Source of the DNA: Proteles cristata cristata
Lineage: Eukaryota; Chordata; Mammalia; Carnivora; Hyaenidae
Direction of reading: 5' to 3'
Assembly (NCBI GenBank): GCA_017311185.1
Contig: JAESUZ010001058.1
Location: 1,229,092-1,293,091 of the forward strand
Length of the DNA: 64,000 bases
Numbering within the stretch: position 1 is the first letter of the stretch; each line of letters starts with the position of its first letter. The position numbers and the translations under genes were made by a program. A model generated the notes under the pieces. It was not told the origin of the DNA and made no database searches. It saw only the letters and a program-made list of their open reading frames with translations. Shown piece after piece: positions 23,347 through 34,549 of the stretch.

Positions 23347-23645
23347 AACTTTTCAGTTGGTTCACATTGGATCTGAATAAAATCTAAACTCCTTACTTAC
23401 ACTATGGTGCCCTTTTATGACATGGCCCCAATCCACTGTTTCCACCTCACCTCTTAGCTTCCTCTGCCTGGCTCTGCTATTTATATTCACTTGCCATTCA
23501 CTGTGCCTGGAATGTGCTTGCCCAAGAACTTGACATATCTGCCTCATTCTTGTTGGAGTCTCAGGCTAAATGCTGTCTGCTCAGAGACGTATTTGACTTC
23601 CCACCTAAAATAGTCACTCAATCCCTATCACATCATGTGACTCCA
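23347..23645 (+). mobile_element. L2 3' region
   Basis: AATAAAATCTAAACTCCTTA, TATGACATGGCCCCAATCCA, CACTGTGCCTGGAATGTGCT and GGAGTCTCAGGCTAAATGCT match the sense L2 3' coding end and UTR. Confidence 0.7.
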
Positions 23646-23668
23646 TTTTAATTTTATTTAAAATATTT

Positions 23669-23870
23669 CTTATTTTAATGTTTATTTTTGAGAGAGACAG
23701 AGACAGAGTGTGAGTGGGAGAGAGGCAGAGAGAGATGGGGACACAGAATCTGAAGCAGGCTCTAGGCTCTGAGCTGTCAGCACAGAGCCCGACACGGGGC
23801 TCAAATTCACAAGCGGTGAGATTATGACCTGAGCTGAAGTTCAAAGCTTAACAGACTGAGCCAGGTGCCC
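23669..23870 (-). mobile_element. CAN SINE
   Basis: 5' end at 23870 (slightly clipped). 10-bp duplication TAAAATATTT at 23659-23668 and 23871-23880. Old-type markers. Confidence 0.95.
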
Positions 23871-23939
23871 TAAAATATTTTTTACTAAGGCTTAACATAT
23901 ATACAAAAAGTACATAAATCTTAAGAATATAACAGGTGA

Positions 23940-24148
23940 GGGGCGCCTGGGTGGCTTAGTTGGTTAAGCATCCGACTTTTGCTTAGGTCATGATCTCGCG
24001 GTTCGTGGGTTCGAGCCCCGCGTCGGGCTCTGTGCTGACTGCCAGCTCAGAGCCTGGAGCCAATTTCAGAGTCTGTGTCTCCCCCTCTCTCTCTGACCCT
24101 CCCCTGCTCACGCGCTCTCTCTCTCTCTCTCTCCTAGAAAAAAAAAAA
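23940..24148 (+). mobile_element. CAN SINE, young subtype
   Basis: Begins GGGGCGCCTGGGTGGCTTAG; carries CTGACTGCCAGCTCAG, GACCCTCCCCTGCTC and CCTAGAAA markers. Perfect 17-bp duplication AAGAATATAACAGGTGA at 23923-23939 and 24149-24165. It faces the previous SINE head-to-head across 69 bp. Confidence 0.98.
23952..24017 (+). promoter_or_regulatory. Pol III A and B boxes of the 23940 SINE
   Basis: A box TGGCTTAGTTGG (23952-23963) and B box GGTTCGAGCC (24008-24017) fit the tRNA-gene consensus exactly. Being intact, they could still recruit TFIIIC; expression is not shown by sequence alone. Confidence 0.6.
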
Positions 24149-24611
24149 AAGAATATAACAGGTGAACTCAACTTTGCACCCACACCCAGCTCAAGACAGA
24201 ATATCCCCAATATCCAGAATCCCCCCACCCCCTTGTTCCTTTCTAGTCACTACACCCTAAGGGTAACTACCATCCTGACCTCTATCAGCATTGAGCAAGA
24301 TTGGAAGCAGAAGTCCTTATTTGTGCCTGACTTCCTCCATTTAATATTTTGTTTGTGAGTAGTAGTTCACACATTCTCATTGCCATGTAGGATTTCATTG
24401 TAGGACTATACCACAGTCTATTTAATTTACTGCCAATGAGCATTTGGCTGGTTTTCACTTTCGGACTGTTATAAACAGTGCTGCTGTGAACATTCTTGAA
24501 TGTGTATTTTGGTGAATATCATGAGAATTGATTTTAATTCTACTAGAACTATGTGGTATATGCTTACTTAAACTTCTGTCTAGCTGTACCCTTATTAAAA
24601 AGTAGGTTTAA

Positions 24612-24822
24612 GGGGTCCTGGGTGGCTCACTCCTTAAGCTACCTTCTGCTCAGGTTATGATCTTGTGGTTCATGAGTTCGAACCCTGCATCGGGCTCTGT
24701 GCTGACAGCTCAGAGCCTGGAGATTGCTTTGGATTCTGTGTCTCCATCTCTCTCTGCCCCTCCCCCACTCACACTCTGTCTCTGCCTCTGTCTCTCTCTC
24801 AAAGAATAAATGCTAAAAAAAA
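24612..24822 (+). mobile_element. CAN SINE
   Basis: Begins GGGGTCCTGGGTGGCTCAC (one base missing) with old-type CTGACAGCTCAGAGC and CTCAAAGAATAAATGC tail. Confidence 0.94.
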
Positions 24823-24864
24823 GTCTTAGGAAAGTAAAGACTTTGTATTTTGTCTTCTTTGTAT

Positions 24865-25690
24865 TTTTTCAGCTTTATTGAGACATAATTGTCATATGAT
24901 TATCTGTGTACTTAAGTTTTAGGATTTGAGTTTTGATATATACATATACCTATTAACCATTACCACAATCAAGATAATGAACATATCTGTCACCCCAAAA
25001 GTTTGCTCTTGTTCCTTACAATCTTCTTTACCTCTTCTCCCTGCATCTTCTGTCCCAGACAACCACTGACTTGCTGTCACTTTACATGAGTTTGCATTTT
25101 CTAGACTTTTACACAGATGGGATCATAAATAATAATTTTCACACAACATAGTTATTTTGAGAATCATGTTGCATGTATCAGTAATTTCTTTTTATTCATG
25201 GGTAGTATTTTATTGTGTGGGAATACTACAATTTGTTCATCTGTTGATGGACACTTGAGTTGATTACACTTTTTGTCTCTTATAAATAATGCTGCTGTGA
25301 ACACAGATATTTAAGCTTTCATGCATGTGCTTTTACTTCCCTTGGGTATGTGTCTAGGGCTGGAATGGACGAGTCATATGGTAGGTGTCTGTTTAATTTT
25401 ATCAGAAGCTGTCTACTCTTTCTGAGTAAGAGTTCCAGTTGCTTCATATCCTTCCCAGCACTTTGATAAATTCTTTTTCATTTTAGCTAATCTAGTGGCA
25501 ATGGTGGTGTCTCATGGCTTAATTCACATTTCCTAATGACTAATGATATTGAGCATCTTTTCATAGATTACTTGCCATTTGTGTACTTTAATTAGTGAAA
25601 CATCTGTTAAAATTTTAGTTCATTTTTAAAAATTGGGTTTTTCTTGTTCAAGAGATTCTGATAGAATCTTTTAAAATATATTTTAGGTAC
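24865..25690 (-). mobile_element. old L1 (L1M) 3' region
   Basis: Antisense from the 3' UTR (CAGCTTTATTGAGACATAAT) through ORF2: CTGTTGATGGACACTTGAGT, AATGCTGCTGTGAACACAGA, TGATATTGAGCATCTTTTCA. It restarts at the 3' UTR, so it is a separate insertion from the L1M before it. Confidence 0.72.
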
Positions 25691-26004
25691 AAGGGTGTGT
25701 ATTTTACAAGTATTTTGGTCCAGACTATGGCTTGACATTTCAGACTTAGAATGGGGTCTTTTGTCTCATACTGTTGCCAGAAATGAGAGCAGTAGTTGGC
25801 ACATGTTGATGGTCAAAAATGTTTCGTAACAGCAGACTTAGTGAAAGGTGGCTCCCTGGCAAGTATCTTAGAATCCAAATCAGGTTGGAGAAATCCCAGA
25901 GCCCCTAATCTGAATCCTATACATTACTCATACAGGCATGATTACTATTATCTATAATGTAGTATGCTTACTTGAAGGAATTTCTGATGTAGTATGTAGT
26001 ATCT

Positions 26005-26210
26005 CTCGTATGTTCTGAGAGATTACTGTGTGCCAGGCCCTAGTCTAAGTGCTTGTCATTCATTAAAAGAAGCAAGATAGGGATAAATTACAGTAATTAT
26101 AGCACCTGTTATAAAAATGGGTAAACCGAGGCTGATGGCGATGAAGACACCTTGTCCAAAGTCACTAAGAGGGAAACTGGTGAAGCTAACGTTTGAAAAA
26201 GCTATCTTGA
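26005..26210 (-). mobile_element. MIR
   Basis: GAGATTACTGTGTGCCAGGC, CCTAGTCTAAGTGCTT, AAATGGGTAAACCGAGGCTG, CCAAAGTCACTAAGAGG match antisense MIR in order. Confidence 0.75.
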
Positions 26211-27226
26211 CTCTTTAGTCATGGAGGGTGGATATGTGGAAGGGATGAGGAATGGCTGGACAGTGCACAGTGTCTTTCCATTACCCAACTTGGCATTGTT
26301 TCACTGGCTGTGTGAGCATATACTCTTTTTCTGAAGGGTACTTAGAGATTATATTCTAAAGCAATTAAACATACTCAGAGGTTAGACTACTTAAAAACAT
26401 AGACATGAAGTAGCTACAAGATTGTCTTGAGTTTCTACTTGTAGAGACCAGGTGGGATGACTGTGGCCACTATGCTGCTACCTGTGAGCCTCTGGTCCTA
26501 ACTGGTGTCTCCTTCTCTTTCAGTTTGTGTTGTTAGACCTGATACTTGGAGATCACAAATGGTTTTCAGTGTCAGCCTTTGATTGGCCTGCTTTTTCATA
26601 CTTCAGGTTCAGATTTAACATGCTAGGGTGTTCTTTATTACTAAAATAAACAAAAAGCATTTTGTCCTGCTTTTCTCCTCTAAGTTCTTGGAACACATTT
26701 ATCTGGGGACAGAGAGAAAGAGGGACAGAGAGAGAAGTAGCTTCAAGGAGTTGCTGAGTGGTCTTTGGTAAGTCTCATGAAAAGGAAAACTGGGTAGGAT
26801 AGTACATTTCAAGAAATCACATTTGATCAGATGTGGAGGCAGATTAATTTGTAAGGAGGAGATCTTTGGCCAGCTCTTTGTAAACAATCTGGTGCTCATT
26901 TTAATCAATTTAAATACTCCACAATCATTAAAAATATCCAAGTAGTGCTTAGGTAGCACATAATATATGAAAATGTGCAGCAAATTGTGGTATCTATATA
27001 AACCATTATACTTCTTCCATTACTGATGTGGCTGCCAAATGTATTTTGTGAGGGGACTTGGATAGTGTTTTCCTTATCACAACCATATGTATAGGTGGTG
27101 TGTATTCAGTGAAACTTGGCAAAGTTTTTATTCATCTGTCTCAAGAAATGGTGAACCCCGACTCTACTGTTTTTTATTAGTTCATATTAAACTCCTTCTC
27201 CATTTGGGTAATAGCAGGTAGAGTCC
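26211..27226. other. no gene or assigned repeat
   Basis: No element recognised. A splice-acceptor-like CTCCTTCTCTTTCAG ends at 26523 and is followed by 41 open codons to 26649, but no donor or similarity supports an exon. Confidence 0.45.
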
Positions 27227-27242
27227 ATTTTGCAGAGATAAT

Positions 27243-27516
27243 ATGTTTTTAAAAATATAGTTTATTGTCAAGTTGGTTTCCATATAACACCCAGTGCTCA
27301 TCCCCACAAGTGCCCTCTGCATGGCCATCACCCATTTTCCCCTCTTCCCCAGCCTTCATTAACCCTCAGTTTGGTCTCAGTATTTAAGAGCCTCTTGTGG
27401 TTTGCCTCCCTCTGTCTCTCCTTAACTATTTCCCCCCCCCTTAGCCTCCCCTATGGTCCTCTGTTAAGTTTCTCCTGTTCCACATGAGTGAAAACATATT
27501 GTATCTGTCCTTCTCG
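27243..27516 (-). mobile_element. L1 3'-UTR insertion, 274 bp
   Basis: Same carnivore L1 3' UTR as at 17363 and 49672 (TAGTTTATTGTCAAGTTGGT). Perfect 16-bp duplication ATTTTGCAGAGATAAT at 27227-27242 and 27517-27532. Strongly 5'-truncated; no coding sequence. Confidence 0.95.
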
Positions 27517-27661
27517 ATTTTGCAGAGATAATCTTAACAGCTAAAATAATCTTAAAGATAATATTACCTTTAATATATTCTTGGTTTGACTTGCTGATAT
27601 TTGTGTCTAAGGAAGTAACTGTCAATTTTGGCTACATGCTGGAGTCACCTGGGAAGTTTTA

Positions 27662-27899
27662 TTTTTTTTTTTTAATGTTTTTTTTTTTAAAATTTATTTC
27701 TAGGAGAGAGAGAGAGAGAGAGAGACACAGCGTAAGCAGGGGAGGGTCAGAGAGAGAGGGAGTCATAGACTGAAACAGGCTCCAGGCTCTGGGCTGGCAG
27801 TCAGCACAGAGACCGACGCGGGGCTCGAACCCACGAACTGCAAGATCATGACCTAAGCGAAAGTCGGACACTTAACCGACTAAGCCACCCAGGCGCCCC
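27662..27899 (-). mobile_element. CAN SINE, young subtype, in MER5
   Basis: 5' end at 27899; CTGACTGCCAGC, GTTTCAG, GACCCTC and TCCTAGAAAT markers (read on -). Perfect 17-bp duplication TCACCTGGGAAGTTTTA at 27645-27661 and 27900-27916. Tail and (GA)n are expanded. Confidence 0.97.
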
Positions 27900-28410
27900 T
27901 CACCTGGGAAGTTTTAATATTATTGATGTCTGGGCCCCATTCCAAGTGATTTGGTTTAATTAATCTGTGGTATGGCTAAGATATCAAGATTTTTAAGCCT
28001 TTATTTACTTAAATATTTTAATTTCAGTGTAGTTAATATACAGTGTTGTATTAACGTTGTGCAATATAGAGATTCAGTAGTTCTATACATTACATAGTGC
28101 TCCTCATGATAAGTGTACTCTTAATCCACTTCACCGATTTCACCCATCCCCCTACCCACCTCCCCTCTGGTAACCATCAGTTTGTTCTATATAGTTAAGT
28201 CTGTTTTTTGATTTGTCTCTTTTTTGGTTTTCTTTTTGTTTTTTTTCCCCTCTATGTTCATTTGTTTTGTTTCTTAAATTCCACGTGAGTGAAATCATAT
28301 GGTATTTATGTTTCTCTGATTTATTTCACTTAGCAAACTATCCCGTGGATTCATCCATGTTGTTGTATATGGTAAGATTTCATTCTTTATTTTATTGCTG
28401 AGTTATATTC

Positions 28411-28441
28411 CTGTGTATGTGTGTGTGTGTGTGTGTGTGTC
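28411..28441. repeat. GT microsatellite in L1
   Basis: (TG)n of about 12 uninterrupted units after one TA, at the L1 site where related elements read TATATATG; a local expansion. Confidence 0.9.
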
Positions 28442-29945
28442 TGTCTATCTGTGTCTCCATCCTCACATCTTCATTGGAGCTGCTTCCATAATTTGGCTAT
28501 TGTAAATAATCAGTAAACATAGAGGTGCATATATGTTTTCAAATGAGGGTTTTCATATTCTTTGGGTAAATACCCGGTAGTGGATTACTGGATCATATGG
28601 TAATTCTATTGTTAATTTTTTTGAGGTACTTCCATAGTTTTGCACAGTGACTGTACTAGTTTGCATTTCCACCAACAGTGCATGAGGGTGCCTTTTTTTC
28701 CAAATCCTTGCCAACACTTGATGCTACTTGTGTTTTTGGTTTTAGCTATTTTGACATGTATAAGGTAATATCTCATTATGGCTTTGATTTTCATCTCTCT
28801 GATGATGAGTGATGTTGAGCATCATTTCTAGTACCTATTGGCCATCTGTTTGTTTTCTTTGGAGAAATGTCTATTCATGTCTCCTGCCCATTTTTCAATT
28901 GGGTTAGTTTTTGGTTTTGAATTGTATAGGCTCTTTATGTATTTTGGATAGTAACCCTTTATCAGATTGGTCATGTACAAAATGTTTTCTTCCATTCAGT
29001 TGATTATCTTTTAGTTTTGTTGGTTGTTTCCTTTGCTGTGCAGAAGCTTTTACTTTGATGTAGTCCCAATAGTTTTTTCCTTTTGTTTCCCTTTCCTCAA
29101 AAGACAAATCCGGAAAAATGTTGATATGGCTGATGGCAGAGAAATGATTGCCAGTGTTCTCTTCTAGGATTTTTATGGTTTTAGGTTTCACATTTAGGTC
29201 TTAAATCCATCATGTGTTTATTTTTGTGTTTGGTGTAAGAAAGTGGTCCAGTCCCATTCCTTTGAAAGTAGTTGCCTAGTTTTCTCAACAGCATTTGTCG
29301 AAGAGACTTTTTCCCATTGGATAATCTTGCCTCCTTTGTCATAGATTGATTGATGGTAAATTCATGGGTTTATTTCTGGACATTCTGTGCTGTTCTATTG
29401 CTTTGTGTCTGTGTTTGTGCCAGTACCATATTGTTTTGATTACTAAAGTTTTATAGCATATCTCATTACTTGGAATTGTGATACCTTTAGGTGGTTCTTC
29501 CTTTTCAAGATTGTTTTGGCTATTCAGGGTTTTTTGTGGTTCCATACAAATTTTAGGATTATTTGTTGTAGTTTTGTGAAGACTGCTATTGGTATTTTGA
29601 TTGAGATTGCATTAATCTGTAGATTGCTTAGTGTAGTATGGACATTTTAACCATATTCTTTCAGTCTATGAACATGAAATGTCATTTCATTTGTGTCCTC
29701 TTCAATTTTTGTCATCAATGTTTTATAGTTTTCAGAGTACAGATCTTTTACCTCCTTGGATAAATTTATTTGTAGGTATTATTTTTGGTGCAATCGCAAA
29801 TAGGATTGTTTTCTTAATTTTTCTGTTACTTCATAATTAGTGTATAGAAATGCAACAGATTTCTGTATATTGATTTTTGTATGCTGCTACCATACTGAAC
29901 TCACTTATCAATTTTAGCAACTTTTTGGTGGAGTCTTTTGAGTTC

Positions 29946-30105
29946 TTTTTTTTTTTTAAGTAAAATATATTTTTTAATGTTTCTTTATTTTTGAGAGTGA
30001 GAGAGACAGAATCTGAAGTAGGCTCCAGGCTCAAACTCACAAGCTGTGAGATTATGACGTGAGCTGAAGTCGGATGTTCAACCGACTGAGCCACCCAGGC
30101 GCCCC
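29946..30105 (-). mobile_element. CAN SINE with internal deletion, in L1
   Basis: 5' end at 30105 (GGGGCGCCTGGGTGGCTCAG on -). The CT-rich domain and the CTGACAGCTCAGAG segment are largely missing. TTGAGTT-type short repeats flank it. Confidence 0.93.
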
Positions 30106-30319
30106 TTGAGTTTTCAATATATAGTGTCATGTCATCTGCAATAGTGAAAGTTGTACTTCCTTAGTAATTAGCTTCCTTTTAATATTTTTTCCTCTCTGAT
30201 TTCTGTGACTAGGACTTCCAGTACTATGTTCAATAAAAGTTGTGAGAGTAGACATCCTTGTAAAACATCAGGATTTTTGAAAGCCTCCAGATGCAGAGGA
30301 TGTTGGGAAAAACCTACCA

Positions 30320-30770
30320 AAAGGCAGAGGATACAATGAGGGGCATCTGTGACCATGGACTTAACTCTGACCAACAAGTATAAGATGGTGAAATGAAGCC
30401 AGTGAATCTTGGGGAAAAGTGTTGGAAAGGTATAGCTTCAGTGTTAGGAACCTACTCAACCCAACAGAAAGTCAGAGAAAAGATAAATAGGATCTGGTGG
30501 CTAAAGGCTTTCCAAAGTTTGGCAACTCAAGAGGATGAAGAGGCTTCTTCGGAGTGAAATTCTGACCTTGCAGCCTCTTAGGCACTGTTCTCCAAAGGGT
30601 AGTTTCTGTGACACCTGTGGTACACATTATGATGTCATGTAGTTCACACACTTAAAAATTATTATTTATGCACTTATATAGTACATAATAGACAAGCAGA
30701 TTAAATTTGTGTGCTTATTTGGAATAGGTTAGAATAATTTTTTAAAAGGAGTCAATTTAAAATGGATTCA
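30320..30770. other. no gene or assigned repeat
   Basis: No named element or exon recognised. Confidence 0.45.
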
Positions 30771-30990
30771 GGAGCACCTGGGTCACTCAACTGATTAAGC
30801 ATCTGACTCTTGATTTCACCTCAGGTCATGATCTCACAGTTCATGAGGTCAAGCCCATGTGGGGATTTGTGCTGACAGTGTGGAGCCTGCTTGGGATTCT
30901 TTCTGCCTCTCTCTATGTCTGCCCCTCCCCTGTTTGTGTTCTCTCTCTCTCTCTCTCTCTCTCTCAAAATAAACTTTAAAAATAAATAAA
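30771..30990 (+). mobile_element. CAN SINE
   Basis: Begins GGAGCACCTGGGTCACTCAA; carries CTGACAGTGTGGAGCCTGCT, an older CAN-SINE variant, and a (CT)n run at 30940-30965. Confidence 0.93.
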
Positions 30991-31759
30991 ATTATTTAAA
31001 CAAAACTATAAATTAATAATTTTATAGGTGGTATATGGGAGAAATATAGAATGTGGGATGTGAATAAGTTTGAAAACATTTGAGAAACATTAAGCCAGTG
31101 TAGACCATGCGTCTTAAAAAACAAAATGAGCTCAAAGTTTTGAAGGAATAGTGCTTAGAAATGTGAAAGGACCAAAAACCCAATGACAAAATCATGCCCT
31201 GAACCTTCAAGAATATATTCAGCTGGTCTAAAGATGGTATAGACTGGGTTTCAAAATGCAAAGATGTTTATTAAATAAAGATTTTCAGTGAAAAGAAACA
31301 CTTGGAAGGGATAGGCCTACTTCTGAAGAGGTAAATGGTAGAAGGTAGAGTTGGCAAGCAAAATCAAAACTATTCAAGTGTGATTTTTCCCACCAAGTAG
31401 AATGGACTAGAACCAAATTTAAGCCCAATATAGATTAGACAAAGATAGGATCCAATCACACATCCAACTAAATTCCTGATGGTAGGAAAAGGAAGTTTTG
31501 CCTGCATGATCATTCAGTTGTCTCAGCTGTTACTTTGCTTTCTAAAAGCAGATATTTGTGGCCTCATGTTCTTATTTTTTCCTTTCTATTTTTTTAAACA
31601 CAGGGTTGTCCCCAAAACCCAGAATCTGAGTCAACATCATTATGAGGCTGCCAAAAGCATAAGACAATTTTGGATGGCCTCAACAGATACATAGTATGAG
31701 TTTTTCTCTAACTAGATTGTTTAACAAAATGACCTGGCCATGTTTCATACTCCGTTTAC
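30991..31759. other. no supported gene; one exon-like segment
   Basis: Unassigned sequence. 31604-31694 follows a pyrimidine tract and ACACAG, and stays open to TAG at 31692-31694. See findings; not called as an exon. Confidence 0.4.
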
Positions 31760-31885
31760 CTTCCTGGAGTCTCTGATTTGATCAATCTGATGTGAGGCTC
31801 TGAAATCTGTATTTTTATGTAAACATCATAGATGTATCTGGTGCATGCATACCAAAGGTTTACAATGTTGCTTGAGAACTTGGAG
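31760..31885 (+). mobile_element. MER5-like (hAT-Charlie) fragment
   Basis: CTGGAGTCTCTGATTTGATC, TGTGAGGCTCTGAAATCTGT, AATGTTGCTTGAGAAC follow MER5-family order; short and diverged. Confidence 0.5.
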
Positions 31886-32129
31886 ATATGGTGATGAGGT
31901 TTCCCATACTGGTCAGGGTGCACCTCTCCCTTTTGGTACCATCTTTTAAATAAAATGGTAACAATTGACTTATTCACGTATGAGATAGAAAGAATAATAG
32001 AATGCACCCCATCTACCCACCAGCAGCATAAAAATTAATGTGTTACTAATATGATTGAAATATTTCTGTGTGTACTTGTCCCCAAATTGTATTGCCTTCT
32101 TTCCCCTAGAAATAATCACTCTTGGATTT

Positions 32130-33598
32130 TTTTTAATCAACAGCTTTTTTGAGATGTAATTAATATTCCATACAATTGAAGTGTCCAATTCAGTAACAGA
32201 GTTGTTCAGCCATCCCCATAATCAGTTTTAGAACATTTTCATCAGCCTAAAAAGAAGCCTAGTAATCATTAGCAGTCATTCCTTTATTCCCTCTGTTCTA
32301 CCCAAGTCTAAGCTGTAGGCAACGGCTATTCTACTTTCTGTCTCTGTTGATTTACTAGTTTTGGATACTTTATATAAATCAGATCATCAAGTCTGTGTGG
32401 TCCTTTGTGATTAGCCTTTTTTTTTTTTCCACTTATAGTATTTTTAAGGTTGATGCATGTTTATACCATCTATCAGTATTCATCCTCTTTATGACCAAAT
32501 AATTATTGTAAGGCTGTATTATATTTTACTCATCCATTCATCATTTGATAGACATTTGGGTTATTTCCACATTTTCGCTATTTTAAATAATGATTTTTCT
32601 ATCAGTACTTGAGCACAATTTTAATGTGATGTTTGTTTTCAATTTTCTTAGGTATACACTCAGTGGAGTTGTTAGGTTGTTTGGTCACTGTATGTTTTGC
32701 AGAATAGCCAAACTGTTTTTCAAAGTCATGTACCATCTTGTGGAAATCCACAAGAATTCCAATTTCTTCATGTCCTCATCATTTCTAGTTATGATCTATT
32801 TGATTCTAGTCATCCTAGATGATACGAAGTAGTATCACATTGTGTTTTGTTATTGTTGATTGTTGTTTAATTTTGAGGGGGTTGGGGTGAAGGAGGGGAG
32901 AGAAAGAGAGGGAGACACAGAATCTGAAGCAGACTCCAGGCTCTGAGCTGTCAGTGCAGATCCCAACACGGGGCTCAAACTCATAAACTATGAAATCATG
33001 ACCTGAGCCGAAGTTGGATGCTTAACTGACTAAGCTACCCAGGCGCCCCTCTAATTGTGTTTTTGATTTTCATTTCCCTGATGACTAATGATATGGAACA
33101 TTTTTTTCATTTGTTTATTGGCTATTTGTATGTCTTCTTTGGAAAAATATATTCATTTTTAAATTGGGCTATTTGAGAACTCTTATAACCCAAAAATAAA
33201 AATAAAAAATATTGAGTAATCAAAGTTCTTATGTTCTGGAATATAGACCATCATTACACACAGGATTTGCAAATATTTTCTCCCATTCAGTGCATTATCT
33301 TTCTCTTGATAGTGTCCTTTACACAAAAGTTTTTAATTTTGATGAAGTCAAATTGATCTATTCTTTGATTGCTTGTGTTTTATCTGAGAAACTATTGACA
33401 AAGAATTCAAGGTCCTGCAGATGACCCCATATGTTTTCTTCTAAGAGTTTTACATTTTTAGCTCTTGTATTTAGGTCTTGATCCATATTTAGTTAAATTT
33501 TGTATGTGATGTTGAGGTAGTGGAGTAAAGTTCATTCTTCATATAGTTGTCCCAGCACCATTTGTTGAAAATAACATCCTTTCCTTCACTGAACTGTC
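32130..33598 (-). mobile_element. old L1 (L1M) 3' half, split by a SINE
   Basis: Antisense from 3' UTR (CAGCTTTTTTGAGATGTAAT) through ORF2: CATCATTTGATAGACATTTG, AGAATAGCCAAACTGTTTTT, CCCTGATGACTAATGATATG, CAAATATTTTCTCCCATTCA and TCCCAGCACCATTTGTTGAA. Decayed. Its 5' break meets another L1 fragment in opposite orientation. Confidence 0.78.
32849..33049 (-). mobile_element. CAN SINE in L1
   Basis: 5' end at 33049. 10-bp duplication ATTGTGTTTT at 32839-32848 and 33054-33063. Old-type body. Confidence 0.94.
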
Positions 33599-34256
33599 TA
33601 AGCATCTTCCTGGGTATATATTCAAAAGAACTGAAATCAGGATCTTGAGAAGATACCTACACTCCTGTGTCCATTGTACCATTATTTAAATAACAAAGAC
33701 ATGGAAATGCCCATCAACAGATGAATGTATAAAGAAAATGTGGTATTGTATACATACAGTGGAATATTATTCCACATCAAAAAAGGAAATTCCGCCATTT
33801 GCTATAACATGGAAGAGCTTGGAAAGCATGATGCTATGTGAATTAAGCCAGATACAGAAGAACAAATGTGGCATGATGCCACTTATATCAGGAATCTGAA
33901 GTAGTCTGACCTTGAGAAGCAGAATAGGATCGGCTTACCAGGGACCAGGGCGAGGGAGACTTGGGGTATTACTGAAATGGTACACAGTTTTACCTGCACA
34001 AGACTAGCAAGTTCTAATGATCTACTGTACAGCATAGTACGTATAGTTAACACTGTTGTACTGTGTATTGAAGAATTTGAAAGGGTAGATGTTGTGTTAA
34101 ATGCTCAGAAAGAACGGGAGGAAACTTTTAGAGGTGATGGCTAAGGTTATGCCATCGTTTATGGTGATGGTATATGGGTATATACTTCGGAATCATCAAG
34201 ATATACACATTAAATATGTTTGGACTCTGTCAATCATGACTCAATTAAAAAAACTT
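33599..34256 (+). mobile_element. old L1 3' end, sense
   Basis: ORF2 C-terminus and 3' UTR: CATGGAAATGCCCATCAACA, GATGAATGTATAAAGAAAAT, GTGGAATATTATTCCACATC, AATTAAGCCAGATACAGAAG, then 3' UTR ending ATCATGACTCAATTAAAAAA. No intact frame. Confidence 0.82.
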
Positions 34257-34482
34257 GGGGCGCCTGGGTGGCTTAGTCGGTTAAGCGTCCGACTTTTGCT
34301 TAGGTCATGATCTCGCGGTTCGTGGGTTCGAGCCCCGCGTCGGTCTCTGTGCTGGCTGCCAGCTCAGAGCCTGGAGCCTGTTTCAGAGTCTGTGACTCCC
34401 TCTCTCTCTGACCCTCCCCTGCTCATGCTGTCTCTCTCTCTCTCCTAGAAACGAATAAAACATTAAAAAAAAAAAGAAAAAA
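34257..34482 (+). mobile_element. CAN SINE, young subtype
   Basis: Begins GGGGCGCCTGGGTGGCTTAG with all young markers (CTGCCAGCTCAG, GACCCTCCCC, CCTAGAAACG). Flanked by AATTAAAAAAACTT (34243-34256) and AATTAAAAAAAACTT (34483-34497), so it entered the 3' end of the preceding L1. Tail-to-tail with the next SINE, 67 bp apart. Confidence 0.97.
34269..34334 (+). promoter_or_regulatory. Pol III A and B boxes of the 34257 SINE
   Basis: A box TGGCTTAGTCGG (34269-34280) and B box GGTTCGAGCC (34325-34334) are intact. Confidence 0.6.
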
Positions 34483-34549
34483 AATTAAAAAAAACTTAAG
34501 GACCTGTCAAGATAAAATTTTTAAAGAAAAAATGAATTGACCATAGATT

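Larger units (their letters stand above)
23885..24605 (-). mobile_element. old L1 (L1M) 3' region, split by a SINE
   Basis: Antisense L1M text: TACAAAAAGTACATAAATCT, CAACTTTGCACCCACACCCA, TCAAGACAGAATATCCCC, CTAAGGGTAACTACCATCCT, ACAGTGCTGCTGTGAACATT. A young SINE splits it at 23940-24148. Confidence 0.7.
28001..30264 (-). mobile_element. L1 3' half, 2.3 kb, decayed
   Basis: Antisense L1 from 3' UTR (CAGTGTAGTTAATATACAGT) well into ORF2. On the - strand, pieces read as ORF2 C-terminus (28612-28794, WCxx[10 protein letters not shown] signature), a [20 protein letters not shown] segment (29339-29545) and others, all broken by stops and frameshifts. Diverged target-site repeats ATATCAAGATTTTTAAGCCT (27981-28000) and ACATCAGGATTTTTGAAAGCCT flank it. 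A SINE lies at 29946-30105. Confidence 0.88.
27630..30320 (+). mobile_element. MER5-type (hAT-Charlie) element, broken by insertions
   Basis: Pieces: 27630-27661 (ACATGCTGGAGTCACCTGGG), 27900-28000 (TGATGTCTGGGCCCCATTCC, GATTTGGTTTAATTAATCTG, ATATCAAGATTTTTAAG) and about 30262-30300. A SINE (27662-27899) and an L1 (28001-30264) separate them. Non-autonomous DNA transposon, no transposase. Confidence 0.7.

Noticed and set aside
26524..26649. Exon after the acceptor-like CTCCTTCTCTTTCAG
   Set aside because: Only 41 open codons, no donor, no recognisable protein; such acceptors are frequent by chance in 64 kb.
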